Assembly (NCBI RefSeq): GCF_900112695.1
Contig: NZ_FOMT01000003.1
Coordinates: 620,001-684,000, forward strand
Direction of reading: 5' to 3'
DNA length: 64,000 nt
Source: Paenibacillus catalpae
Lineage (GTDB): Bacteria; Bacillota; Bacilli; Paenibacillales; Paenibacillaceae
Positions 60,682 to 64,000 of this stretch are shown piece by piece (position 1 is the first letter of the stretch; each line of letters starts with the position of its first letter). The translations under genes and the position numbers were made by a program. The notes under the pieces were generated by a model. That model searched no databases. It saw nothing but the letters and a program-made list of their open reading frames with translations, and was not told the origin of the DNA.

Positions 60682-61419
60682 TTACGGGGTCATATGCGTC
60701 GGAATCTGGCCTGCCGGATAAGGACCGTCCCAGCCCAGATAATAATGGCGGACTGGTTTAAGATCATCATTTAATTCATAGACTAGCGGAATGCCCGTTG
60801 GAATGTTCAGGTCTGCTATACCGTCAGGCGGAATTTGATCCAGGTATTTCACCAATGCCCGGAGGGTGTTGCCATGAGCGGCAATAAGCACGCGGCCTCC
60901 TGCGGAGATGACAGGGGCTATTTCGGCATTCCAGTATTTCAGCACACGTGCTTCCGTGTCCTCCAGATTTTCCGTTAACGGAACTTCACCATTCTTCAAG
61001 TCCTTGTACCGCGGATCAGCTGCCTCATAACGCAGGTCGGTTTTGTCCAGCGAGGGAGGGCGGATATCCACGGATCTTCGCCATATGTATACCTGGTCTT
61101 CCCCGTATTTCTCCGCTGTCTCGGCTTTGTTTAGTCCCTGCAGGGCGCCGTAATGCCGCTCATTTAACATCCAGCTCTTATGCTCAGGAATCCATAACAG
61201 GTCCATCTCATGAAGGATAATCCAGGATGTCCGAATGGCTCGCTTCAAGACGGAAGTATAGGCGGCATCGAAGACGTAGCCGTGCTTTTTTAATATTTTT
61301 CCCGCCTCTCTCGCTTCATCGAGCCCTTGAGTCGACAAGTCGACATCGGTCCAGCCCGTAAAACGGTTCTCAACATTCCAAACGCTTTGTCCGTGACGAA
61401 TTAGGACGATATTTTTCAA
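60682..61419 (-). CDS. gpmA: 2,3-bisphosphoglycerate-dependent phosphoglycerate mutase
   Basis: TTG 61419 is the start: GGAGG is 8 bases upstream and it puts the family's conserved [14 protein letters not shown] at the N-terminus (245 residues, normal length). Phospho-His9 lies in RHG, with [23 protein letters not shown] and [15 protein letters not shown]. It interconverts 2- and 3-phosphoglycerate in glycolysis. Bacilli usually rely on the cofactor-independent enzyme GpmI, so this is probably a second mutase. Confidence 0.93.
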   Translation of the reverse strand: MKNIVLIRHGQSVWNVENRFTGWTDVDLSTQGLDEAREAGKILKKHGYVFDAAYTSVLKRAIRTSWIILHEMDLLWIPEHKSWMLNERHYGALQGLNKAETAEKYGEDQVYIWRRSVDIRPPSLDKTDLRYEAADPRYKDLKNGEVPLTENLEDTEARVLKYWNAEIAPVISAGGRVLIAAHGNTLRALVKYLDQIPPDGIADLNIPTGIPLVYELNDDLKPVRHYYLGWDGPYPAGQIPTHMTP

Positions 61420-61474
61420 GCAGATAACCTCCGCTCCTTCTGTTTTATCTATCTCTATAATGTTCCCTATGCAA

Positions 61475-61513
61475 TAAAAAAACAAGCTGGCCTGATAGAA
61501 ATCAGAGCCAGCC
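61475..61513 (-). terminator. intrinsic terminator in the gpmA leader
   Basis: On the minus strand GCTGGCTCTGAT pairs with ATCAGGCCAGC around TTCT (61486-61512, one bulge), followed by seven T (61476-61482). It precedes the gpmA ribosome site by about 45 bases. Confidence 0.8.
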
Positions 61514-61543
61514 TTTAACTTTATTTGATCTTGAAACTTCAAT

Positions 61544-61572
61544 AATGTAATATGAGTTAATCTTTACGTCAA
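61544..61572 (-). promoter_or_regulatory. promoter upstream of the gpmA leader terminator
   Basis: On the minus strand TTGACG (61567-61572) and TACATT (61544-61549) are 17 bases apart. Transcripts would start near 61537 and meet the terminator within about 60 bases. Confidence 0.5.
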
Positions 61573-61613
61573 CGTTAACTTTGTGCTAGTAAAATGGAAG
61601 TTGGTTTAAACGT

Positions 61614-61640
61614 TGTCACAAAAAAAGGCCTCATCTCGTT
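61614..61640 (+). promoter_or_regulatory. ECF41-type promoter of the flavoprotein-sigma operon
   Basis: TGTCACA (61614-61620), 16-base spacer, CGTT (61637-61640). ECF41 sigma factors are known to use TGTCACA-N16-CGTC-type promoters, and an ECF41-like sigma gene is in this operon. Confidence 0.72.
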
Positions 61641-61673
61641 ACATGTGCAAACAGGAGAAGAGGAGAGGTTACG

Positions 61674-62861
61674 ATGAAAGAACTGACTTGCATGATTGTT
61701 GGCGGGGGCTTTGCGGGCATTCACGCGGTAAAAGCGATACGGAAAGCTCACAAAGCAAACGGTGCTCCATATAAACTTAATCTGATTTTGTTTGATCAAC
61801 AGCGAAGTCACTTGCGCAAAGTATTGTTGTTTCGCCCTGCGGTAAGCGAGCAGAATATTACGATTCCTTGGCAGCAAGTGCTGCAGGACGATGCCGTGTT
61901 TATCCAAGGCTCCGCCCTCGAAGTAGACGGCGTTCATAAGAAGTTGTTGTATCGTGACAGTGAGGGGCAGACCAAGGAGCATAGCTATGACGTGCTTGTG
62001 ATGGCAATCGGGAGCATAGCCCGCCAGCCAGATCCAAATCAAGGAGGAATCCCGTTAACGGGAGTGGATGCCGCCGCTCGCATTCTTGAGTTATGGCAGA
62101 GCAATATGAAACGCGCAGCGATAGAAAACAAGAAGGAAGAAAGGCAAAGGCTGCTGACGGCAGCTGTTGCGGGAGCGGGAATATCCGGAGTGGAGACGGC
62201 TGCAGAACTTGCATATGCCATGAGGAACGAGGCGTCGGCTAACGGACTGGATCCTTCCGAGGTTAAAGTCCATCTCATCAATGCTCAGGAACGGCTGTTT
62301 CTTGAAGGCCCGGTCAAGGTAAGCTTAAAGCTGGATCAAGATCTGGCGGAATGCGGGGTTATCGTCCATCATAACCGGAGAGCGATTCGGGAGGAGGAAG
62401 GACGCCTTCAGTTATCCGAGGGGGATTCGCTGCCGGTAGGCTTAACGGTCTGGACGCTTGGTCTTGTGCCTAACCCGGCTCTACAGACAATGGGGCTGCC
62501 TGTTACCGAACAGGGGCAGGTTATTGTGGATGAGAGCTACAGGGTTCGCGGCAGGAGCGGCGTATATGCGATCGGTGACAATGCTTTTATTGTGGAGCAG
62601 GCAAGCGGCAAAGCATGCCAGATGACCTGTAAGGAAGCGATTCCGCAGGCGCAGCGGCTGGGCAAAATTATTGTCGCCGATTTGACAGGCAGCGAGGCGC
62701 CTAAGCATAAAGCGGTAATGGATGCCTTCACGATCGGACTTGGACCGGGACGGGGGATCATGTGGACGCGTAAATGGGGGCTTGATATAATCATTTCGGA
62801 TAAGCTTGCCTACAAAATCAAATGCTTCGCTTGGGATTATGCCAGTATGCTGAAATCGTAA
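61674..62861 (+). CDS. NDH-2-like FAD/NAD(P) oxidoreductase
   Basis: The 395-residue pyridine nucleotide-disulphide oxidoreductase-type protein has two dinucleotide-binding motifs (MIVGGGFAGIHAVKAI; VAGAGISGVETAAELAYAM), MAIGS and the late GVYAIGDNA. It resembles type II NADH dehydrogenases but lacks an obvious C-terminal membrane anchor. AGAGGAGAGG precedes ATG 61674. It is followed after 12 bases by the ECF sigma gene and probably is its target; ECF41 factors are commonly encoded beside oxidoreductases. Confidence 0.88.
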   Translation: MKELTCMIVGGGFAGIHAVKAIRKAHKANGAPYKLNLILFDQQRSHLRKVLLFRPAVSEQNITIPWQQVLQDDAVFIQGSALEVDGVHKKLLYRDSEGQTKEHSYDVLVMAIGSIARQPDPNQGGIPLTGVDAAARILELWQSNMKRAAIENKKEERQRLLTAAVAGAGISGVETAAELAYAMRNEASANGLDPSEVKVHLINAQERLFLEGPVKVSLKLDQDLAECGVIVHHNRRAIREEEGRLQLSEGDSLPVGLTVWTLGLVPNPALQTMGLPVTEQGQVIVDESYRVRGRSGVYAIGDNAFIVEQASGKACQMTCKEAIPQAQRLGKIIVADLTGSEAPKHKAVMDAFTIGLGPGRGIMWTRKWGLDIIISDKLAYKIKCFAWDYASMLKS

Positions 62862-62873
62862 GGAGCTTGTGAC

Positions 62874-63731
62874 ATGGTAGAGCTATATACGCAGTATAAA
62901 AATCTGTTGTTCCGTCTCGCATACGAGCTGACAGGTTCAGCGGCCGATGCGGAAGATGCGGTTCAGGATGTGTTCGTCAAGGTACAGAAGGTTAGTGCGG
63001 AACGATTAAAGGAGCCTAAAGCTTATCTGTGCAAAATGATGACCAATCATTGTATCGACCTGCTCCGTTCCGCACGCAAGCGCCGGGAGCTTTATATCGG
63101 TCCATGGCTTCCAGAACCGGTATACGAGAGCAGCTTCGAGGACGCCGAGCATCATGATACCCTTTCTTATGCGATGCTGGTTCTGCTTGAGAGGCTAACG
63201 CCTGCGGAACGGGCTGTCTTCGTATTGCGCGAAGCACTTTGCTTTGATTATCCCGCTATTGCCGAGCTGATCGACAAAAGCGAGATGAACTGCCGCAAGC
63301 TTATGAGCAGGGCTAAAGCAAAGATGGGAATCGCAGAAGAGGAACTGCACAACCGGGGCAGGATCCGGCAGCAATGGCTGGAGCTGTTTGTTCAAGCATT
63401 GTCGCATGGCGAGGCGGAAGCTGTGCTATCTTTGCTTCATGAGGATGTGGTGCTTCTCTCTGACGGCGGCGGCAAAGTTCATGCAGCTATCCGGCCGATT
63501 GTGTCTTCCGGACGTGTGGCTCAGTTCCTTCTTGGCATTATTCGCAAAGCTCAGCACGAAGAGGGATTATCTGTGGAGTTTGCTGCACTGGGCGGCGGCA
63601 CGGCTATTCTTGTCCGGCAAGGCGGCCATGTAACAACTGCGGTTTTTTTATCGATGAAGCAAGACAAGATTCAGGAAATTTATTTGGTCGTGAATCCGGA
63701 GAAGCTTATCAGGTTACAGGAACATTCGTAA
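62874..63731 (+). CDS. ECF41-type sigma factor with SnoaL-like C-terminal domain
   Basis: The 285-residue protein has sigma region 2 (LFRLAYELTGSAADAEDAVQDVFVKVQ), region 4 (LTPAERAVFVLREALCFDYPAIAELIDKSEMNCRKLMSRAKAKM) and a C-terminal SnoaL-like domain. Two hallmarks of ECF41 are present: DGGGK at 197-201 and NPEKL (for NPDKL) at 274-278. In this group the fused domain, not a separate anti-sigma factor, controls activity. AAGGAG lies upstream of ATG 62874. A terminator follows. Confidence 0.92.
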   Translation: MVELYTQYKNLLFRLAYELTGSAADAEDAVQDVFVKVQKVSAERLKEPKAYLCKMMTNHCIDLLRSARKRRELYIGPWLPEPVYESSFEDAEHHDTLSYAMLVLLERLTPAERAVFVLREALCFDYPAIAELIDKSEMNCRKLMSRAKAKMGIAEEELHNRGRIRQQWLELFVQALSHGEAEAVLSLLHEDVVLLSDGGGKVHAAIRPIVSSGRVAQFLLGIIRKAQHEEGLSVEFAALGGGTAILVRQGGHVTTAVFLSMKQDKIQEIYLVVNPEKLIRLQEHS

Positions 63732-63796
63732 TCATTTGGATTTTGATGCCTCTTGGCGAATTATGCTGGAGGATGAGGATGAAGAATAACGGCAGC

Positions 63797-63834
63797 ACAA
63801 AAAAACACGCCCGTTTCCGGGCGTGTTTTTTTGT
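63797..63834. terminator. bidirectional intrinsic terminator
   Basis: A perfect 17-bp stem (63797-63813 with 63818-63834) containing CACGCCCG/CGGGCGTG and A7/T7 flanks, between convergent genes. Confidence 0.95.
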
Positions 63835-63835
63835 A

Positions 63836-64000
63836 TTATTTCGCAACCTTTTCGCGGTTGAGATAAACGGTTTCACCTGTGCGGGCGGATTCGTAAATCG
63901 CTTCCAAAATCTCCGTTACAACAAGTGCTTGCTCGGCTTTAACAACCAGATCCGTATCATTCAGGATCGCGTTGATCCAAGCCGCGCATTCAACATCGAT
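63836..64000 (-). CDS. Gfo/Idh/MocA-type oxidoreductase, C-terminal part (5' end outside window)
   Basis: The minus strand reads without interruption from the right edge to a TAA at 63836-63838, giving 54 residues. The sequence VKAEQALVVTEILEAIYESARTGETVYL is the typical C-terminal helix and tail of Gfo/Idh/MocA sugar dehydrogenases. Only this tail is in the window, so substrate cannot be inferred. Confidence 0.8.
   Translation of the reverse strand: MDVECAAWINAILNDTDLVVKAEQALVVTEILEAIYESARTGETVYLNREKVAK

Overview
The window reads as a chromosomal segment of a Gram-positive Paenibacillus-like bacterium (Paenibacillaceae). The evidence is a chitinase anchored by three S-layer-homology motifs, large membrane AraC regulators beside LplB/YtcP-type sugar permeases that have no ATPase of their own, a stalk-domain cell-wall enzyme, bacillithiol synthesis (yojF-bshB2), a PhoP-box-driven pst operon, a CcpA cre site and a SigB general stress module. 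No rRNA, tRNA or CRISPR array was seen. Gene ends are mostly marked by clear intrinsic terminators.

Layout. 1-6.9 kb: the 3' end of a phage-like tail/fibre operon (fibre protein split over two genes, coiled-coil peptide, small structural protein, 929-residue tip protein, glucosaminidase lysin). 7.2-10.8 kb: surface GH18 chitinase. 10.9-14.7 kb: DrrAB-type drug exporter, cupin and TetX-like flavin monooxygenase. 14.7-22.3 kb: membrane AraC regulator divergent from a carbohydrate uptake set with two paralogous binding lipoproteins and two permeases. 22.4-24.6 kb: small lipoprotein, HxlR regulator and MFS exporter. 24.7-29.6 kb: hairpin repeat, cupin-AraC regulator and a second LplB/YtcP/lipoprotein system under a cre site. 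29.6-33.4 kb: pstSCAB on the minus strand behind a PhoP box, with a 41-bp tandem repeat between pstA and pstB. 33.5-36.8 kb: M20 peptidase, DinB-like protein and two tandem paralogues of an unrecognised family. 36.8-39.4 kb: TetR regulator facing a second DrrAB exporter.

39.4-49.3 kb is the most coherent block: a SigB partner-switching island. It holds sigB with its own rsbW and a DUF948 gene, a CHASE3-GAF hybrid kinase (RsbK-like), a CheR-type methyltransferase (RsbM-like), a second rsbW with rsbV, a REC-PP2C phosphatase (RsbY-like), and stress proteins of the YtxH, YflT and DUF1328 types. Five near-identical GTTTCA-N14-GGGTAA-like promoters lie in front of these genes and in front of an alpha/beta hydrolase at 53.9 kb, so the regulon can be partly read from the sequence. 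An IS1182-like relic and a copy of a roughly 150-nt hairpin repeat sit inside the island.

49.4-53.8 kb: glycerophosphodiesterase divergent from ugpA-ugpE-ugpB, with a possible PhoP box between. 53.9-57.3 kb: hydrolase, Cys-rich CWC protein, yojF, bshB2 and an acyl-CoA dehydrogenase-like enzyme. 57.4-59.3 kb: adenine deaminase behind an adenine-type purine riboswitch. 59.3-60.6 kb: MerR regulator and SDR enzyme sharing a 19-nt-spacer operator promoter. 60.7-61.6 kb: phosphoglycerate mutase with an upstream promoter-terminator leader. 61.6-63.7 kb: an NDH-2-like flavoprotein and an ECF41-type sigma factor with a matching TGTCACA-N16-CGTT promoter. The window ends in the 3' part of a Gfo/Idh/MocA oxidoreductase.
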